64,000 nucleotides of DNA, taken from assembly GCA_013076295.1 (NCBI GenBank), contig RQOL01000828.1, forward strand, positions 1-64,000, in the 5' to 3' direction. Shown here piece after piece: positions 50,546-60,681 of the stretch. The notes beneath the pieces are model-generated. The model had not been told where the DNA came from. It made no database searches and saw nothing but the letters and a program-made list of their open reading frames with translations. The position numbers and the translations under genes were made by a program. This DNA comes from Sanderia malayensis. Taxonomy: Eukaryota; Cnidaria; Scyphozoa; Semaeostomeae; Pelagiidae. Within the stretch, counting starts at the first letter, position 1. Each line of letters begins with the position of its first letter.

Positions 50546-51416
50546 AAAGGGCTATCTCACCATATTTTTTATTCCATGTCAGGGTAGTTCTCGACATAAG
50601 AACAGGTACCGCAGTATTTGAATTTTGAAATTTGCCCATTAACACCCTTTTTTACACCTTCAAATATGTACATTCCAGAAAAACGCGCACAAAGAAAACT
50701 GGGGTAAGACTGGTGTGACATACATGCCGGAATGCAGGAAATTTATTTTATTGTGTTCAATACAAAACTCGGACGAAAAAATCTATAGTCAACACAAAGT
50801 GGTATTTAAGATATCAAACCACGCCACGCACTAGTTCATGATCTAAGGAATCTGTTTGTGCCTCGTTTATCAAACAAATTGTGAGATTTTTCACAAAAAC
50901 GAGGATGATTTGCTCACGCTTATGCTGCAAGCAGACTGGTTCTTTTTCCTCAAAGTCGCAGTCCCAAGTGAGCTTCACATAGAGTCTTCAGTCGTGCGGG
51001 GTGGTTTTAAACAACAATATGTATTCACAATCTATTCAATTAAAAAGGAGCAAACTCTCTTTGAAAACTTTTTCGATAGAATTGATAGGATGGAAAATCA
51101 GTGAGCTCTTATCCATGAATTTATAAGATTTGAACCAGATCGAGTTAGTTAAAAATTGCAAAATCGCTAGGCCGAGAAGGTCCTGGCACGGTAAGGCAGA
51201 ATTATGCTATTTTGGACCAATAATGCATGAAAGTAACCTTATTTTGTCTTATCAGGAGTGTATTTGAAGCAGCAGCTCATATTTTGGTGATATTTCAAGT
51301 GTAGTTATGTTTATAGCTATGTAGAAAAACTGGATTCTGTCCAAAATCCAGTCCGGGATAGTGAATATTATTGTCCAGAGATCGAAGAGTGTCTTGCGGT
51401 TTCTATTTATAGCCTG
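50546..51416. other. Unassigned sequence with one short open frame
   Basis: No element ends or known domains seen. A plus-strand frame at 50,856-51,104 (82 codons, with HKNEDDLLTLMLQADWFF) is open but resembles nothing I recognise and may be chance. Confidence 0.35.
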
Positions 51417-51500
51417 GTTTCCATATAGTTGCAGAGTGTCGCAGAGTGTTGCAGGGTGTTGCAGATTTATGTTTTGCGACACTCTGCAACAAATGGAAAC
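51417..51500. repeat. Hairpin repeat A (tgtcgca type)
   Basis: gtttccatatagttgcagag at the left is repeated in inverse at the right (ctgcaacaaatggaaac). The arms are 26-27 bp (51,417-51,443 and 51,475-51,500) with only small differences. Between them gttgcag recurs as short direct repeats. It looks like a tiny MITE or the end of one. Confidence 0.7.
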
Positions 51501-51545
51501 AGTATTCTTAATTTTTTGCTACAGTCTGCAACAACTGTGGCAGGG

Positions 51546-51581
51546 TGTCGCAAAGATAGAACATTTTCTATCTCTGCGACA
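51546..51581. repeat. Hairpin repeat B (tgtcgca type)
   Basis: tgtcgcaaagataga and tctatctctgcgaca form a 15-bp stem with one mismatch around a six-base loop. It shares the tgtcgca motif with the hairpin at 51,417-51,500, so both are probably parts of one foldback element of about 165 bp. Confidence 0.65.
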
Positions 51582-52554
51582 CCAAGCACACGACAAAACT
51601 TGATAAAATAGATGATGGAGCTGATGGGAACAATAAACAGACTTATATCACAAACGTTAACTGATTGTTTTATCACCCACATGAAAGGAAGCAAGAGGTT
51701 GAGTGATGTTGAACCGATGTTACTAAAAAGCGGAACACACCGGAACATACCAGAACAAACCAAGAACAGGCTGAACACTCCAAGAACAACCCAAGAACAC
51801 GCCAAGAACAGGTTGAAATAATCATTAAAATGCCAACTACAATCCATTGCGATCAAAAACTAAGCTAGAAGATGCCATTCTCACCATTTCATTAACTTTT
51901 CTTGAACTTAGAACATTAATTTTTAACTTTCTTGTCCAATATTTAGGCCGCCATGATAACAATAATTGACTTCCATTGTTATTACAAGCTTTTGTTTATT
52001 TTCCACCAATCATCAGGGTTTCAGTCACAGGGTTTCGAATTATCAAGTTGGAAAAAAGTTGCCGCTATTGGAGGGCATAGAGATATTATATAAGATAATC
52101 TAGAGTGCTAACGGCCGATACTCCTAGTGTGTAGAGGGTGAAGCAAAAATTTCTAGCCTGCCACCCTCCCACAAAATTGCAGACAAAACTCTACAGCTAG
52201 AACTTTGCGTGATTGGTGGAAACATGAAAGACCAATCTTTAAATGTTAGAACATGTCCAAAACTAAACTATCCCTCACAAATTTAATAAAAGCACATCTA
52301 GTCTAGGTTAATTTATTGAATAAAAGAAAACTTTGGGTCCTTCATTTAGCAATCGAAATTGTAAATAACAAGATCAACAAGCAGGTCTAAATCTGTGCTT
52401 CCCCACAGGAAAAAGCTAGGTTGACAAAAAATGCTTCCTCGTTGTAACATACACAATGTAGCGTAATTGGGGGCAAAACGAGTCAGTGGGGTAAAATGGG
52501 TCATTTTCTAAATGAAAGGGCCCCTTCAGGGAACTCACAGCAAATAATAGGGGA
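51582..52554. other. Unassigned sequence
   Basis: No gene seen. A ggggtaaaatgggtca segment at about 52,479 resembles motifs seen in some animal repeats but has no partner here. The minus-strand frames follow the Gypsy protease fragment at 52,555 but show no RT similarity. Confidence 0.35.
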
Positions 52555-53715
52555 AATGGAGGCATCAGTGAATGCCTCCGTTGATAGAGAAAGTAAGTTT
52601 CCACTATTTGCAGCTTTCACAACATAGAAGATGGCTAATGTCATTTTCTTACTTGTTTCAACAATGGAATTGCAATTCCATTGTTGAAACAGGCGTGGAA
52701 GAGTTACAAGGAAAAGCTCACAATTTGGTTTTATGTTGTCTTACATCTTTTATTTGTTGAAATGCATTTGCATCAAGTACGTTAGTGTTGGCACTGGTGT
52801 CTGATAATGTGGTAAAGGAAAGTCCACAGGCTGTGACATTGACCTTTTCGCTGACAGAATTGTTTGAGATGGAATACAAGTAATTATAAAATGAATCACT
52901 GTGTGATAAAACATCATGTTCAAGAGGCTGAATGGATTTTCTAGGCTTCTGGGAAAAACTAGTTTGTTTCTTTGTAGCTGGATTTTGTTGAATTTTGGGC
53001 TTCGTTTTACTGCAACAAACTAAAGAGAAATAACACTGTTGTGACATATTTCATCTCTTGCAGGAAAATTACCACTGTGGGGGAATGACCTTCCACAGTT
53101 GTTACAGCAACTCTTATTTTTAACTTGGGCTACTGTTGTTTCTGAGACATGCTGCTCTTCGCTTTAATATTTCGGGCTTGGAAACTGATTTGTTGATCAT
53201 GACAACCTTCTATGAACATGTATGTCAAGGTAAAGGCAGGGTATTAAAGAGGTCTCTTCCTGAGTTTTGAGGAAGTCCGTCCAATGATGATTTGTTGTTC
53301 AATTTCAAATTCCTCCAAACTGCAGGATTGTGAAAGTGACCGGAGTCTTGGGTTGAACAAATTTACAATTTCATCTTTTCCTTGTGTGGCTTTACGAAAT
53401 CGATAAACTTCGTAGCGGCGGTTAGTTTCAGGCTCAAATTTTTTGTGAAGTTTGAGTTTGGTGTTTTCATCATCACAATCAGTTCCATCATTCGGTATTT
53501 GTCTTGGACTCGAGAGCAAATTTGGCAGAGTAACAGGACTCATTGACGACATTTATCAGTCATGCCATCAGCGAAAAGATACATATCAAAATCAGAAATT
53601 CAGTTTTTTCAACATATAGCTAGACAAGCACCCAATTTCGCGCCATGGTCGAACTCTTGCATGGGACAAAGACCAAGAACTTGGGCCATGTTGCGTGTAG
53701 CACTGCAAACATCTT
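52555..53715 (-). pseudogene. Gypsy Gag and protease fragment
   Basis: Read on the minus strand from 53,715, pieces follow the order of Gag and retropepsin in K02A2.6-like Gypsy elements. DFDMYLFADGMTDKCRQ and VLLLCQICSRVQDKY come first, then an open frame at 53,244-53,552 (LKLHKKFEPETNRRYEVYRF, CSLEEFEIEQQIIIGR). A Cys-rich segment at about 53,085-53,120 has CNNCGRSFPHSG. The frame at 52,718-53,047 has the protease start, where the active site reads SDTSANTNVLD, that is D-T-S where D-T-G is expected. KKMTLAIFYVVKAANSGNLL and SLSTEAF close the protease at about 52,560-52,650. Stops and frame changes are many. No LTR, primer site or RT accompanies it. It may be related to, but is not part of, the plus-strand Gypsy at 41,430-48,120. 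Confidence 0.8.
52654..52691. repeat. Perfect 38-bp palindrome
   Basis: tgtttcaacaatggaattg is followed directly by its exact reverse complement, with no loop. The match stops at the next base pair. It lies inside the decayed protease coding of the minus-strand Gypsy fragment, where one arm reads in frame with the following KKMTLAIF block. Confidence 0.95.
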
Positions 53716-54779
53716 GGGGAACTGAACTGTGTCTCCTGCATCTACAGGATTTAATAAATTTTCCTTGTCGCCATTATAATATTCTGTGTTCTTCATCCAG
53801 AGAGTAAAACTAGACAAAATATAAAGGCATCCAAAAACGCAAATATCTTATACCTCCTACGTCCACACAACTGCTATCTGCCACACCCACACAACAGATA
53901 TCTTCCTATCTGTTCACCACTACATATCGGAATTATGTTTTATCAAAGTTTAATTAGCAAATATGTTTTTGACAAAGTTACAGCTATGCAAAGATTTGAA
54001 ATTTAAAAGGGGTTTGAAAGGGACCTGCAAAGAACAGGCTTCTTAACAGATTGACTTAAAAAGAGCTAACTGTACAGGATGTAGATCGCTGGGCTTTAAT
54101 ATTGAAACAAAAATTAGAAAGAAAATTTATGTTTTGTTTTCACAATAATTACACATTAGATTATCAGATTTTCATCTCGTTTTCAATGAAATGTCAAACA
54201 AACTTTGAAGGATTGTCAAAAGAATGTCAGTTGGAATGTCATGTGCTGCTAAAGAGCCAGATTGTTTGTAGCATTGTGCACAAAAATAAAACACACTAAA
54301 AAATATAAAAAGGATGTAAAGCGAACAAATGAATAACAGTGGCTTTTTACACAAAATGATGAACAAGTGCAAGAGCAAAAAACAACTTTTTTCCAGAGTC
54401 CCACTTGTTCTCTGACTCACAATGTGGCGATGAACCACTGATCAAAAACAAAAGTATTTTGATTTCAGCTTATATGGCGGTCTCTTATTTTGAACCTGAG
54501 ATTTGAGCTAGTTCTTTTACACTAACAAGTACGAAGAGTTTTTCTGAAAAACTTTGATATATTGTTTTGGGCAAAACTCAATCTAATTTTGCAAGGGGCT
54601 TAGGCTGAAGACAATTTTCATGTGAGAAACATTATGGAATTTGCTTAAGAACCCTTTTCTAACAGTTTTCCTGCCTCTTCAAACACAATTAAAGTTTCAC
54701 TGATACCAGAATTTTATTTTTTGTCTGTTTTTCTTTCCAGTTATGTATCTGTCACATTAAATCGTGAGAAACTATGTTC
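53716..54779. other. Unassigned sequence
   Basis: No recognisable gene or element end. Frames at 54,102-54,299 (plus) and 54,172-54,438 (minus) overlap each other and show no known motif. The first few hundred bases may hold more decayed Gypsy Gag on the minus strand, but I could not follow it. Confidence 0.35.
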
Positions 54780-55081
54780 CAAAAAAAATTGTGCAAAGTA
54801 GCATTAAGATCAGATGAAAGAGGCAATTGATGCAGTTCAAAAATAGGAAATGTTTCTCGCAAAGGCAGTGAGAGTTTTTGGTGTGCCATTTCAGAGTCTG
54901 GGACGACACTGTAAAGGAGAATTAACGCAGCTTGAAGCTTTGCAGCAAAAAGACTGTTCAAACTAAAAATCAAGAGCAGGATCTGGCCACATACATCATT
55001 GACATAGACAACTCTTTTAGCAATGTCTATCAATGAGGTGCGCAAAGTAGCATTCCAATTCCAATTGAACTGCACCTCAGA
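54780..55081 (+). pseudogene. Pogo/Tigger transposase, N-terminal DNA-binding part
   Basis: The plus strand reads DQMKEAIDAVQK, a stop, then AKAVRVFGVPFQSLGRHCKG. This is the psq-type helix-turn-helix that opens Tigger/pogo transposases. In shifted frames it continues with EQDLATYIIDID and AMSINEVRKVAFQFQLNC, the start of the CENP-B/Tc5-type helix-turn-helix domain. The minus-strand frame at 54,752-55,075 is only a shadow of this. One stop near 54,847 and two frame changes show decay. The part after 55,081 is displaced to 55,628. Function, when intact: binding the terminal repeats of a Tc1/mariner-superfamily transposon. Confidence 0.8.
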
Positions 55082-55627
55082 TGTTTGAATGCATTTTGAA
55101 CATAGTTTTTTCTGATTTCTTGTATCAATGGCTCATCATCTACATATGATAACTAAGTCATTATTCGACAGTAATTTCCCTTCAACTCATGTTAAGGTAT
55201 GTTGTTGTTGTTTGTTAATGTATGTTGTTGTTTTTTTTGGTGGCTTTCTGTTGGCAAAATTACGTTGTTCATTTTGATAGTTGATACGTAGCGTTGTCAA
55301 TAAGCATTTTGCAAACATACAAGGCACTATTTTGTCTGAAATAAAACTTTTGCTATGATTATTATGATGAATGATCAGGTCACGTGACAATTTGCAATGC
55401 AACTTAAATGAAATAAATTATAAATAATTTGAAAGGTCTTTCGACGGAGAGTGCAAATATGTGCTTGCAATTGTGCTATAACAAACGAGTGAAACGTTAT
55501 GATCGAATAAAAACTTCATTTCGAGGGAAATGGGGTTTAAAATTAAAGGTCATAATGTTTAAAATTAAAGGTCATAGCTATATTTATGAAAATCAAACAA
55601 GAAAAAAAAACAATAGGTAGTTTGTTA
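55082..55627. other. Insertion or intron inside the Tigger pseudogene
   Basis: About 546 bp without transposase similarity separates two parts of the CENP-B-type DNA-binding domain that are contiguous in intact proteins. It contains TTG-rich stretches near 55,200 and a 22-bp tandem duplication of gtttaaaattaaaggtcata at 55,535-55,577. The right edge ends ttagatag before the coding resumes, which fits a splice acceptor, but the left edge has no clear donor. It may be an intron or a small insertion. Confidence 0.45.
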
Positions 55628-56150
55628 GATAGTCAGAGCATATGTCCTGTCTAATCCACTCAGCAATGAGAAGCAAATAGCTGGATGTGACTTTGTGGCA
55701 GGATTTCTCAAGTGGCAGTCAACTATTTCCTTGAGAAAGCACAAAGCTGTTTCTTTAAACAGAGTCTTTGGCTTCAATAGGACTTCAGTGAAGAGGTACT
55801 TTGACAATTTGGAAGTGACACTTGACAAACATCAACTTTATTAAAATATGAGGCACAAACGGGACACGAAAAAAACCTTGTAGTTTCAAGAGTATAATTA
55901 AAACACGTTCACCAAGGATGACAATCAATACACGGGTGAGAAAGATCTAAAATTAGACTAGAATCAAACATGCGATACAGATTAATATATTAGCATAAAT
56001 TATCATATTTCTAACAAACTTGAGCCCCATCAAATCTACAATGTGCATCAGTCGGGCTTCAGATGTGCAAACAACCCTGTAAAAGTGCTTTCCATAACAA
56101 GGAAACAAGTGTGATCAATTACCAGTGGCAAAGGTAGTGTTTTGACAACC
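55628..56150 (+). pseudogene. Pogo/Tigger transposase, CENP-B-type domain and first DDE block
   Basis: The plus strand is open from about 55,634 to 55,849. It reads SNEKQIAGCDFVAGFLKWQ, ISLRKHKAVSLNRVFGFNR and TSVKRYFDNLEVTLDKHQL, a good match to the second DNA-binding domain of Tigger-type transposases. About 160 bp of unrelated sequence follows. At about 56,012 coding resumes: NKLEPHQIYNVHQSGFRC, VKVLSITRKQV, stop, SITSGKGSVLTTN. The block around NVHQSGF is where intact enzymes have NVDESGF, so the first catalytic Asp is replaced by His. Minus-strand frames here are shadows. The BEL element at 56,201 cuts the gene. Confidence 0.85.
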
Positions 56151-56151
56151 A

Positions 56152-56172
56152 ATGATGATGATGATGATGATT
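56152..56172 (+). repeat. ATG microsatellite
   Basis: Seven tandem ATG units, immediately after the conserved Tigger block and 30 bp before the BEL LTR. It probably expanded inside the decaying transposase gene. Confidence 0.85.
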
Positions 56173-56200
56173 TTCAAAAATAAAAATAGAAGAAAACACT

Positions 56201-56381
56201 TGTAGAGAGCGAAGAAATAAAGAGACGACAAATCCAAATATATACATAACATAAACGAACAAAGTTTATAGAATACGTAGGAAACGAACGAATACGAAGA
56301 GAATGAGACGAATGAATGAAAGATTAACTAACTAAGTTTTAAAATGAGTCTCGTAACGAATAGTCACGTATATATATGTCG
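56201..56381 (-). repeat. 3' LTR of the BEL/Pao element
   Basis: 181-bp direct repeat of 61,711-61,891, starting tgtagagagcg on the plus strand and ending near tatatatgtcg. The two LTRs differ at roughly a dozen positions. The DUF5641 frame stops only a few bases inside it, and no clear polypurine tract is seen next to it. Confidence 0.9.
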
Positions 56382-56387
56382 GAAATG

Positions 56388-57450
56388 CTAATCTCGAATG
56401 TCATCTATTAGCTGGCCCATGATGGGGTCTCTTGCTTTTATCGCGGCTGTGCGAGCTGTGCGTTGTCGCACTACGGGTTGTTCCTGGTGTAGTTCATTGG
56501 GCGTGTCATTAGCATTGGCGTGTGGTTCTAATGGATACAGCTTGATGATAGAGCGCATTGTGCGACCATGTTTGGTTTGGACGACTGCTGCTCGGCACAG
56601 TTTGTCGCTGCCAAGAATGAGGGCGGAAACGATGCCAAGTTCCCAGTGATGCCGAGGTTTGTCGGTCTCGGCGATCAAAACTATGTCACCAACTCCAATG
56701 GCGTTTCTGTTGCTCGTTGTTTTCGTTGTTGCCACGAGTGTACTTCGCGCAGGAAAGATAGATATTCATGGCAGGAGCGCTTATGGAAGTGGTTATATAG
56801 CTTTGATCGACGAGCTTCGGCCTCTTGAATGGCATCACGATCGGCAAACGTTGAATCTTGAGATTGTGAGATGACATCATTCGAAGTGTGGGGTAGAGCT
56901 GTGATGTTATATCCAAACAACAATTGACTGGGTGTAATCGGTTGTAAATCTTGCAAATTGTTGTTGATGTAGGTCAATGGTCGGTCGTTCAAGACGACTT
57001 GAACTCCTTTGAGAAGTGTTTGGAGCTCGGATAATGTGACGAAGGAACGGCCAATGACTTTTTTCAGACACGTTTTTGTGAGACCGAATCTTTCGTACAC
57101 TCCTCCCCAATGAGGGCTGCGGGCAGAGATGTAGTGGAAGACGGTGTGTTGTTGAGCAGAGGTACGTTCTATGGTTTCATCGTCGATAAGGGACAGTAAG
57201 GCATGCAGATCTTGCTCAGCAGGTTTAAAGGTTTGGGCATTGTCGGATAACACAAGCCGAGGCATTGAGAATATACTGCAATGGCGACAAAAGGCTTGCA
57301 AGAATGATGCAGTAGTAAGATCTTCAACGAGCTCTAAGCTGATGGCTCTTGTAGTCAGGCACGTCAAGAGACAGATGTAAACCATTTGTGGATGGCCTGA
57401 ACGATCTTTAACGAGTAGATAGCCAGTGAAATCAATACCAACATTGGAGA
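56388..57450 (-). pseudogene. BEL pol: integrase core and DUF5641
   Basis: A frame at 56,681-57,385 gives the integrase core: GHPQMVYICLLTCLTTRAIS, then PRLVLSDNAQTF with the second catalytic Asp, and SPHWGGVYERFGLTKTCLKK with the catalytic Glu. The first Asp (GIDFTG) lies just upstream in the shifted frame at about 57,430. The C-terminal NDRPLTYI and PITPSQLLFGYN stretches are typical of BEL integrases. A further frameshift near 56,700 leads to 56,388-56,735, the DUF5641 domain (IGVGDIVLIAETDKPRHHWE, RAAVVQTKHGRTMRSIIKL). All three catalytic acids survive, but in two frames. It acts in inserting element cDNA into chromosomes. Confidence 0.87.
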
Positions 57451-58671
57451 AGGGGCGATTGGCTGTATCGAGATGGGAAGTGCGGCTGATGTTGGAAGCA
57501 AATACGGTTTTCCAGTGACTTTACGACCTGTAACACAGGTGCCGAATAATTCACGAGTGATTGAGCGAGCAGATGGAATCCAAAAACGTTGACGGAGAGC
57601 GACGATTGTACCTCCAACCCCAATCTGATGGTTGCGATGGTGGTGGTCTTCAACGATTACCTTTGTGAGGCGAGATGATCGTGCTAAGAAAATTAAAGAC
57701 GAATCGACATGGAAGCGTCCTTTGGTTTGAATAAGACCATCATTATCGAGAAGGAGATGCAATTGACGTATGATTGGCGGAATGTGGCCAGCAGAGGGAC
57801 GGGAATGTGATGCGAGATAGTCATACACTTGCGGATAGTGTAGTTCTTGCTCTTTGCGAAACCATTCTGTCTCCAAAAACTCAAGCTCTGACGTAGTTGG
57901 TGGACCTTTTAGTCCCGCGCGGTAACAGAATCGGTGAACGTGAACGGATGAAGACAGAAGGCACAGGTAGTGATTGAAGTGATCTAAGTCCATCAAATGA
58001 CAAATGCTGTTGGGAAAAGAAATGACTTCATGTTCTGCAACAGCTGTGGCGACTGTGCATGCGGTATGTTGGGCTTTAGGCCAACGAGGCCACAATGAAT
58101 CAATCGGTATCCAGGAAGGGCCATTGGACCACAAACTAGATGTTTGAAGCGTGTTGGATGAGCAACCACGAGAGAAAAGATCAGCTGGGTTTTCCTGCCA
58201 AGGCGTATGGCTCCAGAAGGGAGAATTGAAGAGCTTGTTAATTGCATCAACTTTGTTTTGCACAGACTGTTTCCATGTATGACGTGATGATAGCCAGTAT
58301 AGTGCAATTTCAGAATCCGCCCAGAGATGAACTTTGACTGTGCCATAATCTTTCTGTAGAATATTGAGTGTCGCAGAGCACAGTTGTGAGCCAAGAAGCA
58401 TGGCGCTTAACTCTAACTGGGGAATTGTGAGAGATGTCTTACGACGTGGGACGAGCTTTGACTTTGATCCAAGGAGAACGCATTCAGTACCTTGGTTGAG
58501 GTAAAAGACAGCACCCATGACAAGCTTGCTGGCATCGGTAAAGACATGTAAATGGACTGGCAGAGTTGAATCAAAGTTCAGAAATTGCGAGAATTGTAGA
58601 CGGGAGGCGGCAGTGAGCTCTTGTTCAACTTTTTTCCAAGCGTTAGCTTTTGTAGAAGGAAGCGGTTGATC
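57364..58671 (-). pseudogene. BEL pol: RNase H and integrase zinc-binding region
   Basis: A 384-codon frame (57,364-58,518) that also reads upstream to the stop near 58,673. RNase H residues are present: VFTDAS at about 58,528-58,545, PQLELSAMLLG and WADSEIALYWL supply the acidic residues. NPADLFSRGC follows. The integrase N-terminal zinc module begins HHHRNHQIGVGG and RQRFWIPSAR; its CxxC pair reads CVTG, so one Cys is lost. The frame then diverges near 57,450, where the correct core continues in another frame. An in-frame TAG at about 58,673 separates it from RT. The many plus- and minus-strand frames overlapping here are shadows. Confidence 0.87.
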
Positions 58672-59914
58672 CTAGCCGAGTTGTTCATCCCAAAGTTCAG
58701 CAATGAAAAGGCGAGCGAGTATGGTGACGGGAAGAACTAATCCGAGGGGATCAAACAATTGACTGGTGATACTGAGAACCTTGTGTTTGGTGAGAGATGA
58801 CGTGTCCAAATCAAAATTTTTCTCTTGAAACATAATATGATCTGTGAGCGTATTCCATTGCAGACCGAGCAAGGAAATTGTATGTGATTGGCTGCCGGCG
58901 TTATTAGCGTCAATAACCGTTTTCAAGGCTGTGGAATTTGTGCACCGTTGACGTAATACGAAGTGACCATCTTGCATGATTTCGCGGGCTTTTTGAAAGT
59001 AAGCGACGGCTTCAGCTTTGGTTTGAATGCCAGATAAGAGGCTATCGAAGTATAGCTTTTGCGATAAGTCAACAGCGACCGTATGTTGATACTGCTGTAA
59101 ATGCTGGAGAAGGACAGCACCCAGTGTAATAGGGCTGCTGGTGTGGCCGAAAAAGATTGTTGTATACGTGTAAACACAAACCTCTTTCGTTGAATCGTTG
59201 TCTTTGTACCAGAGGAAGCGAACGTAGGGTCGATCTGTTTCTTTCAACTTGATGTTGAGGAGCACCAGTATTGGCAGCAAATACGATGCGAAGAGGTGTT
59301 GTTTCCGAATCCTTCAGGACAAAGAAGTGTGGAACGTAATGGCACTCTGTTTCTGGCCAAGGTTGTTGTAAATTGTGGAGTGGTTCTATGTACCCCTTTG
59401 CGAGATGTTCTGCCATGTCGTTGCAGTAGGCAGGCATCAGGCCTAATTTGTTGAGACGTGACGTCATTTGCTCCAAGGGTTTTTCGCACCAAATTAGAGG
59501 GCAAGGTGGGTGGTCAGTTTTCCATGGTAGAGGGGCGTAATAAGAACCATCTCGGAATTCAATTTGTTGACGATACGTGTGAAGAAATTCTTTTGATTGT
59601 TCAATGTCAGGTGGTTCAGAAACAAATTGAGAACGAAAGAGTTGCTCGAGTTGAAGAGACAACGAAGAATTGTTAATAAGTGTTGGAAAAGAGACGTCAG
59701 ACTTGTTAATATTATGATCTTCAATGATGTTGGCAGGATGAAATTGATTAACAGAAGCTGTCTGGCTGTTTACAGCGGTAACAATAGACGGGTTGCTCGT
59801 GTTAGTCGACCGACCGGATAAAACGTATCCGAATGCGGATTCCTGAATAACAGGTCGTGCGGAATCTTGTAAAACGTTTCCGAGAAATCGATAAGCAGTA
59901 TCAGCACCCAACAA
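58672..59914 (-). pseudogene. BEL pol: protease tail and reverse transcriptase, internally deleted
   Basis: Starts with the protease tail (ADTAYRFLGNVLQDSARPVI, ESAFGYVLSG), then the linker before RT (FLHTYRQQIEFRDGSYYAPL, ECHYVPHFFVLKDSETTPLR, IVFAANTG). A frameshift at about 59,275 leads to a 202-codon frame: YVRFLWYKDN, FGHTSSPITLGAVLLQHL, then KLYFDSLLSGI in the place of the YVDD-like active site, and SLLGLQWN, LTKHKVLSITSQLFDPLGLV. Between IVFAANTG and RPYVRFLW about 50 codons are missing compared with BEL elements in general, including motif A (the DIEKAF-like stretch with the first catalytic Asp). The RT was therefore inactivated by deletion as well as by the frameshift. Confidence 0.87.
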
Positions 59915-59952
59915 AATATCAACAACAAATGAACTGTCTCCAAAGTCATTGG

Positions 59953-60681
59953 CTAACGGGAAATCTTGAAGTTGGTGATGAAAAGAGTTATTTCATTCGT
60001 AAGGTTTTGTTGGTTTAAAGGCTTGATGATGTTGTCAACAATAAGAACACAAATATGTTCAATGCCAGAGGGATTTTCTAACCCAACGTTTGTGATTCCG
60101 TAAGTTTGTTCAATGACAGTACCACCAAAACCACACACAGACAATGACCTATACGAAATAGGATATAAATTTAACTCGCACGCAAAGGGAGTTCGGACGT
60201 AGCTACGTTGAGAACCTTCATCGAAGAAAATTTTGGCTGCATTCTTTTTGTTATCGGAAGTTGCAACTGCTTTGGCGGTCTTAAGAAGAATTGACGAACC
60301 CGGAGGACTGTTGACATTCGTATATTCGGAGATTACGGATGCGGTGCTGGAAGTAAGTGTTTGCTCTACGACAGTAGGATTATTGACATTGGTCGAAATA
60401 GGAACAGAAGGTGGCGCTATAGAGGCACAATTGGCGGCAGTATATTGTAACGTTGGAGAATCTTGATTCAAACTAGGCGGGGCTGATTCGTTTGAAACTA
60501 CGACCACATGAGAGTGGGCTTGAGACGGAGGTTGCCTATGCTGATTGCTATTACGAGAATGATAGGCATTTGAATTGGCGTCGTTGTTACGGTGAATTTG
60601 AATTCCGTGGATAGCAGTATGATGCTTTCCATACACTTGGCACATCGGCATCTTGCAGTGCATTGTACGTTTTGTACCCAA
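59953..60681 (-). pseudogene. BEL pol: zinc knuckle and DUF1758 aspartic protease
   Basis: The 242-codon frame begins with the last Gag motif, CKMPMCQVYGKHHTAIHG. This is a CCHC-like knuckle in which one Cys reads Tyr and the final Cys reads Gly. A Ser/Asn/Pro-rich linker follows. The protease starts at about residue 125: LLKTAKAVAT, then KIFFDEGSQRSYVRTPFACE with the active-site Asp in the D-E-G form seen in many BEL elements, then LSVCGFGG. The frame ends at 59,953 and the protease goes on in another frame at 59,914. It would cleave the polyprotein. Confidence 0.85.

Noticed and set aside
51467..51856. 129-codon minus-strand frame
   Set aside because: It runs through the hairpin repeats and then a Cys/Phe/Leu-rich stretch made from accaagaacac-type repeats; no family resemblance.
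52718..53552. Minus-strand Gag-protease fragment as the missing 5' part of the plus-strand Gypsy at 41,430-48,120
   Set aside because: It is on the opposite strand beyond the 3' LTR and has its own protease end that overlaps in content with the plus-strand copy, so it is a separate element.
54752..55075. 107-codon minus-strand frame first considered as a host exon
   Set aside because: The opposite strand carries the psq and CENP-B-type helix-turn-helix blocks of a Tigger transposase, so this frame is a shadow.
55625..55828. 67-codon minus-strand frame
   Set aside because: It is the shadow of the plus-strand Tigger DNA-binding domain, which matches the family over its whole length.
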